DNA of 64,000 bases, taken from assembly GCA_025330725.1 (NCBI GenBank), contig JAIWND010000015.1:620001-684000 (forward strand), given 5' to 3'. A program made the translations under genes and the position numbers. The notes beneath the pieces were generated by a model. That model searched no databases. It was not told the origin of the DNA and saw only the letters and a list, made by a program, of their open reading frames with translations. Of this stretch, positions 47,018-58,140 are shown piece by piece (positions within the stretch are counted from its first letter, which is position 1; every line of letters starts with the position of its first letter). Origin of the DNA: Chlamydoabsidia padenii. Lineage: Eukaryota > Mucoromycota > Mucoromycetes > Mucorales > Cunninghamellaceae.

Positions 47018-48676
47018 ATGGCGAAAACGGAAAACTTTGCAACAACAAACCAGTTTCTTACAAAGGACCCATTCTCTCACCTTCTCCAACAATCTTTACC
47101 TTCACCTTCATCTTCTTCGGATGGTCAAGCATTTAGTAGCTTCCCTTCTCCTACTTCGTCAAACGATTATTGTGTGGATCTCCAGCAGCAACAAAAACAA
47201 CAGTTACAGCAACAGTATTATCAACCATCACCATCACCTCAACTACCTTACTTTGATCCTAACGCTCTACAAGGATTACCTGGAAATGTAATTGATGCAC
47301 TTTATTATGATCAATCTTCTGCAATCAACCCTACAAACACTCATGCTAACGCGAATCCTTCTGGTCTGTTGATGGAAAACTTTGATCAATTTGGTTTATT
47401 CAATAATGATAACCCATCGTATCAGCAATGCCAATATCAACAACAACAACAACAACAACAACAGCTACGCGAAACAACTGTTGATCTTGCATCAATCTCA
47501 ACCAAGCCATTATCAACTCAGCCTACAACAAAAACAGCAACAACCTCATCAACTCAGCAACAGCGTAGTCGTCAATTGGAATGCTCGAATTGCCATGTAA
47601 CCAGTACACCTCTTTGGAGGCGTACACCCGATCGCGCCCACTTTCTTTGTAATGCATGTGGTCTTTATTATAAACAATATGGAAATCATCGGCCGCTTCA
47701 TGTACGACAAAAGCAGCACCCTCAAAAACAAAAACCTGCCGGCTCTTTGACTCCTGCTGCTTGTGGTGCATCTGGTTCTTTGATATCTACTCCGACAAAT
47801 GGAACTAGTGGTAAACAGCAACAACAGAAGAAGAATCAAACAAATGCTTACGATGGTTTGATGCATTACACTTTACCTTCCTCCAATCTACCTGTAAGTA
47901 CTATCAACAACATTGACGGATAATCATACTAACATCTCTCTCTCTTTTTTTTTTTTTTTCTTTGGATCCAGCAATCTTATCATCTATTACAACTTCAACA
48001 AAGTACTTCTTCTTCATTGTCAGCATTATCATCCTCACTCTCAACATCATCGGCAACATTATCATCACTATCTGACTCGACTATGGAGCACCATCAATGC
48101 GCCCATTGTCATCAACCAACCACTTCCTTGTGGCATAAAAATGATCATGGTGAATCTGTGTGTGATAATTGTCGACTTGTCGCCTATCCTATGGAAAGGA
48201 CGATACAACAAAAGCGACGAAAACTCAACAAAAACGAGTTTTCTCTAGTGGAAAACTTGAATCATCAGCCATCTCACCGAGTACAGCAGCATTATGTATC
48301 ACCAAACACAGCCACTTTATCGGTATCACCACCACCTTCATCACCTTCTTTGTCTCTCATGTCAACTTGCTCATCATCATCAGTATTAAATGGGTTACAA
48401 CAATTATCGATGATACACCAGCATGAATATCATTCGACACCATCACCTTCTCATCAACATCTGCCATTACAATCTCACCATCACAACTCGTCAAGGAACC
48501 TGACTGAATTCGATGATACACGATTCAAGAACTTGCTTAATCGAATGAATCAACAACAAATGCAAAGTTTTCTCGGTATGTTGGAGAAACGATGTGCTAC
48601 CTTGCGATCCATTCTCTTTGCTGATTCACCACCACCACCACCACCACCACCACCAAATACTCTTCCTATTGACTAA
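47018..48676 (+). CDS. GATA-type zinc-finger transcription factor with a second, divergent finger
   Basis: Two exons (47018-47893, 47972-48676) give 526 residues. The ATG at 47018 is preferred because the longer frame begins at a non-ATG codon. The first finger (Cys189, 192, 211, 214; C-x2-C-x18-C-x2-C) is a canonical GATA finger, [21 protein letters not shown] second (Cys335, 338, 356, 359; C-x2-C-x17-C-x2-C), [20 protein letters not shown] with VCDNCRL, keeps TxSLW and the Cys spacing but lacks the basic loop and NACG. The rest is Gln, Ser, Pro and His-rich, with a poly-Pro run near the C-terminus. The protein probably binds GATA sites; fungal relatives govern nitrogen, iron or light responses, and which applies cannot be read. 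A C-terminal helical patch ([19 protein letters not shown]) may mediate contacts. Confidence 0.87.
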
Positions 48677-49623
48677 TATGATGGCTTCTCTCTCTATTTT
48701 ATGATCTTCTTCACACCCTACTCTCTACTTTATGTTACATAGTTTGTCTATATATATATTTATACGCACATATATCTTAACCATAGTATTAATATACTCC
48801 CCCCCCTCCCTCTTCTTCCTTTTACCTTGGTCATATAGTGTTTAGGTCTTTTTTACACCGTCGATCGGATTGTAATCCTTCCTATTCATCCCCTTGTTTA
48901 TCCCCCTTGTTTTTGTATACATGACTCTTACTTTTTTTTTTATCTTCTTTTTAATATTACCCCATTTCACCCACTTGTTTGATACTATTATCTTATCCTT
49001 GATATCTAATAAAGAACATTCAACTACTAAAAAAACATTACACAAAGTAAACATACAAATGATGATCCTATTCTATTTTAATATGGGATGTAGTCTAGTC
49101 TTACAGGGGGGTGATGGCTCCTTTTTTTTTTTTTTTTTTTTTTTTTTTCGTTTGGTTTCGATCGAGTCATGCGGTCGTTTTCTACTTCGAGAATCATCAT
49201 CATTGTTCTATGGAAAAGGCGGGGATCAAACATTACTAATAGATACGTAGGTACATCAAGCAAACATTTCCCAGGTTTGGTAAATATCATCATCCTCTCA
49301 TTCACAAAAGATGACATACAGGAAGTGTTACTCATACAAGATGAGACATGTCAGGATGGAAGACCATGCTGTGTAGATCACATTATCGCCCATCAAATCA
49401 CTTGGTTATAATAGTAGCACAAAATGATCATGGAGACCTAGTTTATTTTTATTGTATAAAAATGTTGGAGAGAGAGAGAGAGAGAGAGAGAGACAAGATA
49501 TACAAATGTAATGAACTAAACAACGATAAATATAACATGCAGTAAAACCAGGGTGTTTGTATTGTATATGTATGTAATGATAGGGGAGGGAATTTAAAGG
49601 GTAATCAGGGGATAAAAGCACCA
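48677..49623. other. convergent region between GATA factor and PMA1
   Basis: 3' flanks of both genes. It contains T26 (49123-49148) and a (GA)n run (49469-49493). Open frames on both strands are antisense or repeat products. No gene called. Confidence 0.5.
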
Positions 49624-52600
49624 TCATGTATTCAACATTTGGGCAGCTTGATTTGTCTAAAGAAGAAGAGGAAAAAAAGATGTAAATATAACTATTCCTG
49701 TTGTAGCGTTTTCAATGTTGATGATTACCTGAATAGAAGAGAATCGCCGCATTTCCTTGACATCCGTGCTCATACGTTTGTTGTTCCCGAGCAACCGTTT
49801 CCCCATGTTTTGAGGTCGATCCAAAGATCTGAGAGACCGAGTTCGGTTTGCATAGTAGCGAGCAGATGATGTAGCCGAGATAGCCGATGCACGGCGAGAA
49901 TGTCCACCTGCCAAGGGCACATGATTTTCTTGAAGAGAGTTACCAGCCGGTTCAAAGAAGGGTCGCATACCAAACTTGATCAGATCCATAGGAAGGAACC
50001 AAATAAGATTCCACACCCATACAATACCTGCCCATTTCCAGCCACAGCCGCGCACCAGAGTGAATTCCCAATCTGCATAAACAGCAATAAAGGTCGCCAA
50101 GAGTTGAGCCACCACAAACGCACACATGAGCATTAGAGAAGGACGTTCGGTAAACCACATGCCTCGAGATCGGGTGATAAAGATCAAGGCCTGAGAGATG
50201 GTGGATACCTGAAGATAGACAATGGAGTGATAGACCGGTTCGTTGGGATCCGTGAATCGTTCGACGCCAAAGCTGTTCTTGAAAAAGTCGGATTTGAATG
50301 CCACAGCAAAGAAGGCCACCGTCGACGCACAGAGATACATGCCATAGACAATAGCATAGGTGAAGATTTCACGTAGATTCCAAGCATCAGGGTAAGGAGA
50401 TGGTTTGACACGATCGGTGGAGATTGTCATGATAGTACCATCGTTGAGAATAGCAATGATCAGCACCAGGAAGGGAGGAAAATCGTGTTCGAACGCCCAA
50501 CAGAGGATCGAGAACCCAACCACCACGCGCACCGTCACCGAGCAAGTATAGATCGAGTAGTTTCGCATACGTTGGAAGATTTGTCTTGATCCGATAATAG
50601 CCTCCACAATCACAGACAGACCAGGTTCAGTCAGTACAATATCAGCAGCAGAGCGTGCAGCATCCGAGGCATCAGCCACAGCAATACCCACATTGGCCTT
50701 GGAGAGAGCAGGAGCATCATTAACGCCATCACCAGTCATTGCCACCATATAACCCATAGCTTGTAATCGTTCGACAATTTCATACTTGTGTTCAGGATAG
50801 ACACCGGCAAACCCATCACATTGCAGCACCATTTGATCAATGTCGGAATAACCAGAGCCAGGGGGAGGACCTTCCTTGAGCGCCTTGGATAAAAACATGT
50901 TATCACCCATACCCAAGCGACGACCTGTTTCTTTTCCAATAGCCAATTGATCACCAGTTATCATCTTCACTTGTACACCGAGTTGAATGGAGCGGTCAAT
51001 AGTTTCCTTGGTATCCGATCGAGGGGGGTCGTAGATGGGTAACAGACCAATCAAACGGAATCCTTTTCCTTCACCATCCACTTGTCCATCGGGTACCTCG
51101 TCTACAGCCACAGCCAGCGCGCGCAGACCTCGTCGGGCAAATTCATCCACATCGTCATTCAAAGCCTTGATTTGAGCATCGGTCTTGTCGCGAGAGCAGA
51201 GATCCAGAATGGTGTGTGACATTCCTTTAGTAACCCGACACATGACATTGTCTGATTTTCGAAGGTAAGTAATTTCAGTACGCTTGACTACAGGATTAAA
51301 AGGCTTGAATTCCAGTTCGTCAATTCCATCACGGGCCATGGCAGGATCAGGGAGAGAGTTGGTGATACAAAAATCGATAGCATCTTGGTTTTCGGTACGA
51401 CAAGCAAAAGCAGAGAGTTGAATGATATCATCACCATTGAATTCAGCATATGTCTTGATGGTTGGTTTGTCTACAATGAGCTTGTTCAGAGTCAAGGTAC
51501 CAGTCTTGTCGGAGCATAAGATTGTCACCGCCGCCATTTCTTCAATCGCCGTGATTCGGGTGACAATTGCCTTGTGTTCAGCCAGCTGTTTAGCACCAAT
51601 GGCCAGAGTGACGGAGAGGACAGTGGGCATAGCAATAGGAATACCACCAATCAGTAAAACCAGCACATTGTCGATACCCCGACGGTAGGCATAATGGAAT
51701 CCAGCATACATGACAATGACTTCAATCACCAAAAAGATACCAATGGTGACAAGACAAAAGTTTCCAATTTTGGCCAAGATAGTTTGTAAATGACCTTCTT
51801 CTTCACCAGCATCACCAACTAGTTTTGCCGCACGACCAAAGAAAGTGTTGAGACCAGTACCAATGACAATAGCTTCTGCTTCACCTTGTTTCACTGTGGA
51901 CCCAGAGAAGATTTCATCACCCGATTCTTTTCCAACCGGTAAAGATTCACCAGTCAAAGCAGCTTGATCAATAGAGACTTGACCATGTGCCTAGAGTAAA
52001 AAGTAAAGAGTCAGTATTTGTTTATGTGTGATGGAATGACTAGTTTTTATATACTTACAGCAATAAGTCGACCATCGGCAGGAATAACGTCGCCTAATTT
52101 GATTGAGACCACATCACCAGGCACCAAGTTTGCTGCTTCCATTGTGTTCCATTGTCCATCTCGCTTAACTTTGCATTCAGGGGCCAAAGATTCCATCAAT
52201 GCCTTGACCGCATTACCAGCTTGTCGTTCTTCCATAAACCCAATTGTTGCATTTGCCAATAACAAAAGCACAATACCAATAAAATCAGGATAATCAGGTG
52301 GACGGTTGTCGCCATTTGACAGTGCGATCGATACTAAAGCAGCAGCTTCCATCACCCAAGAGAGAGGATTCCACATGAAGCCAAGGAATTGTAAAAAGGG
52401 ATTGACAGATTTTTGTTCCAGTTGATTGGGTCCAAACTTTTCAATACGGCGTGCAGCTTCATCAGAGGTCAACCCATCAGGAGTAGTCCTATCACGTATC
52501 AAAAAAAAAAAAAAAAATTAGTTTTTGCTAAAGTAGTATTAAATACGAATACTTACTGTAATAGTTCAAAGACGTCACCTGGTTCCATTGTAGACAGATC

Positions 52601-52666
52601 GTACTTGTCCTTATCGTAGAGTTCCTCCACAGTTAGCGATTGTAAATTTCCCACCTTTTCTGCCAT
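49624..52666 (-). CDS. PMA1: plasma-membrane H+-ATPase (P3A-type)
   Basis: Four exons (52666-52557, 52488-52059, 51990-49729, 49656-49624) give 944 residues. P-type ATPase motifs are all present: TGES dephosphorylation loop, CSDKTGTLT with phosphorylated Asp near 341, KGxx nucleotide-binding segments, MITGDQ and [10 protein letters not shown]. The helix M4 sequence [11 protein letters not shown] and the N-terminus [17 protein letters not shown] are those of fungal and plant proton pumps. It pumps protons outward and drives secondary transport. After the last helix a Ser/Arg-rich tail ([23 protein letters not shown]) resembles an autoinhibitory domain. The last 11 residues ([10 protein letters not shown] plus stop) come from a 33-nt terminal exon. 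A promoter-motif variant lies 320 bp upstream. Confidence 0.96.
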
Positions 52667-52985
52667 TCTTCAATGATGAGATATAATGTATGTGTGCAAT
52701 GTACAAAGTGAAAAGACAGCAAAGAGTATGAGATTTAAGAGGTGAGAAGGTTTGTAATGGGTTTGTAATGTTGCAAAGATTCTGTTGTGTTCCAAGGGGA
52801 ATGGGGGGGGTGGATCAAGAATGTTAAAAGGAGAGTGAGAGAGAATAAGCACAAGTCAAAAGACAGAGCTTATATAATAATATTATAAAACCAAATATAA
52901 AAAAAAGGCAATATAATGAATAAAGAATCAGAAAAAAAGAAAGAAAGATAAAAAGGAGAACCCCCATTTTAAAAGAAAGAAAGAG

Positions 52986-52997
52986 CGGGATTCGAAA
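52986..52997 (+). promoter_or_regulatory. motif variant CGGGATTCGAAA
   Basis: A one-mismatch copy about 320 bp upstream of the PMA1 start codon. Confidence 0.4.
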
Positions 52998-54045
52998 ATT
53001 AGCATAGCCAATTAGGTTTCAAAGGAGAAAGAAACCAAATAAATGATATGCAAGATTTTAGAAAGAACATTTATTCTTATTTTGGACTACATTATAAGTA
53101 TTTTTTATTATCTCCCTTTTACTAATATTATCATCTACCCAGCTCCTTCATTCATGATGGCCCGTTATGAATACCCGATAGAACAGTCAGTGATTTCCCC
53201 TCCTTTTTAACGGCTACCGTGCGGTGGGGTTTCAAGTTGAAGTAGGCACTGATACTTTTTAACATTCATACTTGATCAATGTGAGCACTGATCGTATTGA
53301 TAATGATAATGATGATGATGGTTCGTGAAGATGTATGTATGTTATGACATATGTTGCCCAATCAAGCTAATGATGATTAAAAATAATTACAATGTTTCAT
53401 CACACTGATTTCTTCATGCACCTTTTTGTGTAAACAAAACAATCATCTATTACCACCCTCCCCTCCCCTACAAAAAAAAAAGTATCATCATTGTAAAGGA
53501 TAAAGATGATCAGTGACATTTGGCTTATAAGGTACTACCTCGTCAGGAAGAGTATTGACTATCTACATTAGATTCCATCCATTAGTGTTTCTGACAGCAT
53601 GGTCATTTCAGGGGTACTGATATTTTTAATGGAAACGCTAGAAACGCACATACTGTAGTTAGAAAGTTGGTCACAAGTGTCATTTTGTGGCCTGCATGAA
53701 TTGCGGAGTTTCACTTTTTTGTCCGACCTTGCATGAATTAATTTATTTTTACTTTTTTCATGATAAAAGTCAAGTATAAAGCCTAAGCATTCATTTAAAT
53801 GCATTAGATATTACATACAAGTACTCTCAATAGTCTTCAATAAAAGTGTTGTGTGACATGAATCCAAAATTAAATGAAAAGGACATACATAAGTTTACCG
53901 CTTGCTAATTAGTCTTTGCCAGAAAGTTTTATTGTTCTTTTACTGTATTTCGGTAGACTGTCATGATATGGACAAGGCATTGTTGTTTTGCATGTAAATG
54001 GATGACCCTCCCTATCTCCTGAAATGCTGGGTGCGATATGGTCAT

Positions 54046-54057
54046 TTTCAAATCCCG
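54046..54057 (-). promoter_or_regulatory. CGGGATTTGAAA motif, exact, orphan
   Basis: An exact copy with no supported gene start within 1 kb downstream in its orientation. Confidence 0.45.
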
Positions 54058-54258
54058 ACAGCCCCTCACCACATCTTTTACTTTTCCTGCAAAGTCCGTG
54101 AACTTGCCTTTTCATATATTTAGACCTATATATGATGCTGCGTACATACATAAAACCTCCATCTATATAAAGTAGCAATAGTCTAGTAAAATTAGATTTC
54201 AAATGACACCAAAGGTTTTTATTAATAAAGAAGAGATCTACTAATATACTATACTATA

Positions 54259-55293
54259 CTACACTACACTAATTAGGGGGGGGGATAACACTGGTTTCTG
54301 AAGGATCATTGATTGCACAGGTCTGATGCCATCTTCTATCCATTCTATTCTGTCCACCAAAATAGTCAAACCCATTTGTTGTGCGAATTGATTCAATTCC
54401 CCTTCCCAAAGCCGCCGTTCCTTTTTTGGTTGTTGATAATTGCCCCTGTCCAAAAAGTGAGAGATGATCAAGAGTCCCCCAGGTTTCACCAGATTAGGCA
54501 GGATAGGTAAGAATGGTCGAATAAAGAAACGGATCGTCATCACCATGTCATACTGTTGTTGATTCACTGGCTGGGTGTGTTCGACTGGTGATATTGCTAT
54601 AGTGCTGTCAAGATTGATTGTTTTCCATGATCCATCCGCCATTACCTTGGCACTGGAAAAGTGTGCCCTGTCTCGGATAGATCTTGTCATTGATGCAAAT
54701 CGTTCCTGTGCCCCTGCAAGATGATCCACCCCTGTTGCATACCATGTTGGTTGATGTAGTAAGAGCCATGTCAAATCACGTCCAGAGCCACACCCAATAT
54801 CCAGTATGTGTCGCCCTTGTCCTCCCAGAGTCTTGACAATCAGATCCATATAATCCTTAAGTAGAGCATGAGGTTGATACAAGATCCAAGGTTTATTGAC
54901 TTGAGGTTCATCATCATCACATTCAACCAATCGTGCCTTGGGCCAAAAGCAGGGATCTTGACCAGGTCGGAATACGTAATGAGGTTGCCAGCCATGTTCC
55001 AGTAACCAGTGTTCTCCTTCATCCAGGGACTCTTTGTCGATATATCGTTTTACTTTTTTCGCTCCAAAGGTTGTTGTTGTTGTCGTTGACGTATAGTTGG
55101 AGAAGGTCACCAAAGCAAAGGGAATATGTTTGGGTGGTAGTTCAGCCATTCGTTTTTTGAGTTGATCAAAAGGAATGTTGGTCGAAGGTTGAAGATGGTT
55201 TAGTTTGAATTCTTGAGGTGTTCGGATATCAAGACATAGGTGCCGACATGTTGAGATCTTCCATTTTTGTAGCAGTTTTTTTTGACATGACAT
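54259..55293 (-). CDS. rhodanese-like / SAM methyltransferase fusion
   Basis: A single exon of 344 residues; the first ATG (55293) was used, as the three bases before it are a TTG codon. Residues 15-110 resemble a rhodanese module (HLCLDIRTPQEFKLNHLQPS, FDQLKKRMAELP, LLEHGWQPHYVF). The segment where the catalytic Cys loop should be (FALVTFSNYTSTTTTTTFGA) has no Cys, so the sulfurtransferase is probably inactive. Residues 150-320 are a class I methyltransferase with motif I HILDIGCGSGRDLTWLL, and VDHLAGAQERFASM, MVMTIRFFIRPFLP, LVKPGGLLIISHF following. The gene appears intact, and its substrate is unknown. Similar rhodanese-methyltransferase fusions exist in other eukaryotes to my knowledge, so a specific fungal role is an open question. 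An exact promoter motif lies 84 bp upstream. Confidence 0.8.
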   Translation of the reverse strand: MSCQKKLLQKWKISTCRHLCLDIRTPQEFKLNHLQPSTNIPFDQLKKRMAELPPKHIPFALVTFSNYTSTTTTTTFGAKKVKRYIDKESLDEGEHWLLEHGWQPHYVFRPGQDPCFWPKARLVECDDDEPQVNKPWILYQPHALLKDYMDLIVKTLGGQGRHILDIGCGSGRDLTWLLLHQPTWYATGVDHLAGAQERFASMTRSIRDRAHFSSAKVMADGSWKTINLDSTIAISPVEHTQPVNQQQYDMVMTIRFFIRPFLPILPNLVKPGGLLIISHFLDRGNYQQPKKERRLWEGELNQFAQQMGLTILVDRIEWIEDGIRPVQSMILQKPVLSPPLISVV

Positions 55294-55376
55294 CAATTAA
55301 AACTGAAGGAAGGAAGGAAGGAAGGAAAAAACAAATATAACTTTTTTTTTTTTTTTTTTTTTTTTTAGCTTGCATG

Positions 55377-55388
55377 CGGGATTTGAAA
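55377..55388 (+). promoter_or_regulatory. CGGGATTTGAAA motif, exact
   Basis: This exact copy is 84 bp upstream of the methyltransferase start codon. Confidence 0.55.
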
Positions 55389-55729
55389 ATATTCAGGAAT
55401 ACTCGTCTGTCATTAGATAATACAGTCCCGCATGTTTAAAGCTTCAACAAGCAGAACATCTTTGTTAATCTATAGACATTCCGATAGCCTTTTGAAGTTG
55501 AGAATCTCATGGAATCCAATGTTATTGAAAGTTACATAGTATTTGTGATACTTCATCGGGATCAATCGAAGAACTAAAGCTAGAAGGTAAAGGGAAGACT
55601 AAAAAAGTATAATTATTCCTTCCACGATCATATCCGAAAGCACGGATACTAAGAAACTATTCCTGTTCCTTTTTTTTTTTTTCTTTTACCACGGTCATTG
55701 GTACACGCCAGCTTCTTCCGGTTTATTAG

Positions 55730-55741
55730 CGGCGTTTGAAA
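55730..55741 (+). promoter_or_regulatory. CGGCGTTTGAAA variant motif
   Basis: A variant identical to that at 26616-26627, located 124 bp upstream of the M49-like peptidase ATG. Confidence 0.4.
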
Positions 55742-55864
55742 AACGTACTGTTTTGGGAAATTATTTCCCTCAAAGGCACCTTTATAAATCTCACCCCCGC
55801 TTTTTCACTTTGAACTTCCTTCTTTCTTTTTTATTTTTTTTATTGTATCTTTATCAACACAACC

Positions 55865-57868
55865 ATGTCTACCCCTATTGCTACAAAATCCATTGGTGAT
55901 CGACTCAAGAAGTATGCTCTTTATGAAACCGGTGCCGACTTGTCACATTTGGATCCCCATGAACTCACTGCTCTGAAACACCTCGTCAAGGCCGCCAAAT
56001 TAGTCGATGATATCTGGTACCAACAACAATGGTCTGGTGCTACTGAATTACGGAAAAAGATTCTTAATGGTGACAATGATGAACTGAAGGAATTATTTGA
56101 AGTTTACAAGGTAAGTGGGACTTTTGAAAAAGAGGTGACGCACGTCTCTTATAATGTCGTTTTAATCTACATATCTTTAGGGACCTTGGGCTGGTGATGA
56201 CCATGATGCTCCTTTTGTGCCTGGAGTCCCCAAAAGACCTGGTGGTGCCAACTATTATCCTGAAGATATGACATCTGAAGAATTCGATAGCTTTGTCGAG
56301 TCGCTACCAACGGTGGAAGAACGAGAACAAGCCAAGGGATTTTACACTGTACTTCAACGTAACAAGGAAACGGGTGGATTACAAGTGGTGCCATTCTCTC
56401 AAGTCTATAAAGATCTGTTGACTCCTTTGGCTGCTCATGTAAATGCTGCTGCTGATGAATTGGAAAAGGTGACTCTGGTGAATAGGGACAGTGCCAACAA
56501 CAAGAACAAGACAAGCATAGCCGAATTCCTTCGATCTCGTGCCGCTGCTTTTGCCTCCAATGATTATTTGCCCTCTGAAGAAAACTGGTTACGACTGGGT
56601 ACTTTTAACAATCTGGAAATTACTCTTGGTCCTTATGAAACCTATGCTGATATGGATTATAGCTTGAAGGCTTCGTACGAGGCTTACATTCATGTGCGTG
56701 ATCAACACGCTTCCGGTCTCCTGGAAAAATTCTCTGATTTACAATATGCCGAAGATCATTTGCCTGTGCCTGAACAATACAAGAATAAGGAATTGATTGC
56801 TGCTCCTATTGTGGTGGTAAATCAATTGTATGCTGGTGGTGATGTGGCAGTAAGTGAATCAAAAGAAGAAGAAGAGGAAATAATTCATGGATACTAATCA
56901 ATCATCTCTTCCGTATAGGTACCTATGACAGCTGCGTATAATCTCCCCAACGATGAAAAGGCTATTAAAAAGGCAGGAAGCAAATTAGTGTTGATCAAGA
57001 ATGTTCAGGAAGGTAAATTCAAGCATGTCCTGACTCCTATTGCCCACCAAGTCCTACAACCTGATCAATTACAATATCTGGATAAAAATGCCTTCACCAC
57101 TCACATCTTGCTTCATGAAGTCAGTCACTCGAATGGTCCTCATCATACTTTGGATGGTCATACTGTACGATCCCAATTAAAAGAACATCATTTGGCACTC
57201 GAAGAAGCAAAAGCAGGTAAAACAATGGGAATGATATTGAAGGAGGTTGGATACTAATAGACACTACTGTATTCGTATTCTTTGTAGATATTGCTGGGTT
57301 ATATGTCAGTGATCTCATGGTCAAGAAGGGGGTGATTGATGATGTGACTCAAAAACAATTCTGGGTGACTTTTTTGGCATCTGCTTTCAGAAGTATTCGA
57401 TTCGGTATTCAAGAAGCTCATGGTCGTGGTCAGGTAACATACAGATAGAAAAAAATGTCAATGTGATAACTAATGGGAAACGCACTCACCTTGGGGTTTT
57501 TATTATTATTATTATTATTTCAATATTAGATCATCCAATTGAACTATCTTATTGCTAAAGGCGGATTTACGTTCAACGATGACAGCATATTCAGTGTAAA
57601 CTTTGACAAGATCGAACAAGCCGTGTCTGATTTGACCAGGGATATATTGATCTTACAAGGTGATGGTGACAAGGCCGCGGTGGATGCCTTTGTCAACAAG
57701 TATGCAACTGTTGAACCTGCTACACGAGTTGCTCTTGACAGAATCGATCATGCTGGTAAGTGACACAAGAAAAAAAAATGGATGGTATACTCATTCTCTT
57801 TATACATTTCCTTAGGTATTCCTGTGGACATCCGCCCTATCTATACCTTTGAAAAACAGTTAGAATAA
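55865..57868 (+). CDS. M49-like (dipeptidyl-peptidase III-related) zinc metallohydrolase
   Basis: Six exons (55865-56110, 56181-56849, 56919-57216, 57288-57433, 57530-57755, 57816-57868) give 545 residues. The zinc site reads HEVSHSNGPH (His371, His375), a spaced HExxH rather than the HELLGH insert of classical DPP III, and the second motif EEAKAD (400-405) supplies further ligands. Upstream EITLGPYETYAD and downstream FRSIRFGIQEAHGRGQ match the M49-like group fused to Nudix domains in plants and free in bacteria. No Nudix box is present. The fold is thus DPP III-like, but peptidase activity is not certain from sequence. It could be a hydrolase of another small substrate. Confidence 0.8.
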
Positions 57869-58140
57869 TCATATAGTGTTACGTAGAATAATTGTAGTTA
57901 ACGTAGTATGTATAAAAACAATGTCAATAAACAGTTGTCTTGATAGGGACAGTCTTTTATTTTTGGTAACAAGTGTAGGAGTCTTTTTTAATGATACGTA
58001 AGATTTATATTTTTATTGATAAAATGTATATAGTAAACAAATGGGAAGGGGATATAAATATGTATATATATATAGCAAAAAAACAAACAAACTATAACAC
58101 TACATAAATGTGTTGTAGGGGAAGGGAAGGCTATTACAAA

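Larger units (their letters stand above)
52667..54258. other. 1.6-kb intergenic stretch
   Basis: The left part is the PMA1 promoter, long, A-rich, with C/T-poor tracts and motif variant CGGGATTCGAAA (52986-52997). The right part holds an exact motif copy (54046-54057) without an obvious gene; a 97-codon minus-strand frame (54202-53909) has no family resemblance. Nothing else is supported. Confidence 0.5.
55294..55864. promoter_or_regulatory. divergent promoter, methyltransferase (-) and M49-like gene (+)
   Basis: Contains an exact motif (55377-55388), a T25 run (55342-55366), a second T run near 55671, the variant CGGCGTTTGAAA (55730-55741, 124 bp before the plus-strand ATG), and a pyrimidine-rich tract near 55810-55850. 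No gene. Confidence 0.55.

Noticed and set aside
48894..49250. 118-codon plus-strand frame
   Set aside because: Composed largely of Phe/Leu runs from T tracts in the 3' flank of two convergent genes.
53909..54202. 97-codon minus-strand frame
   Set aside because: No recognisable domain; overlaps the orphan motif and has ordinary intergenic composition.
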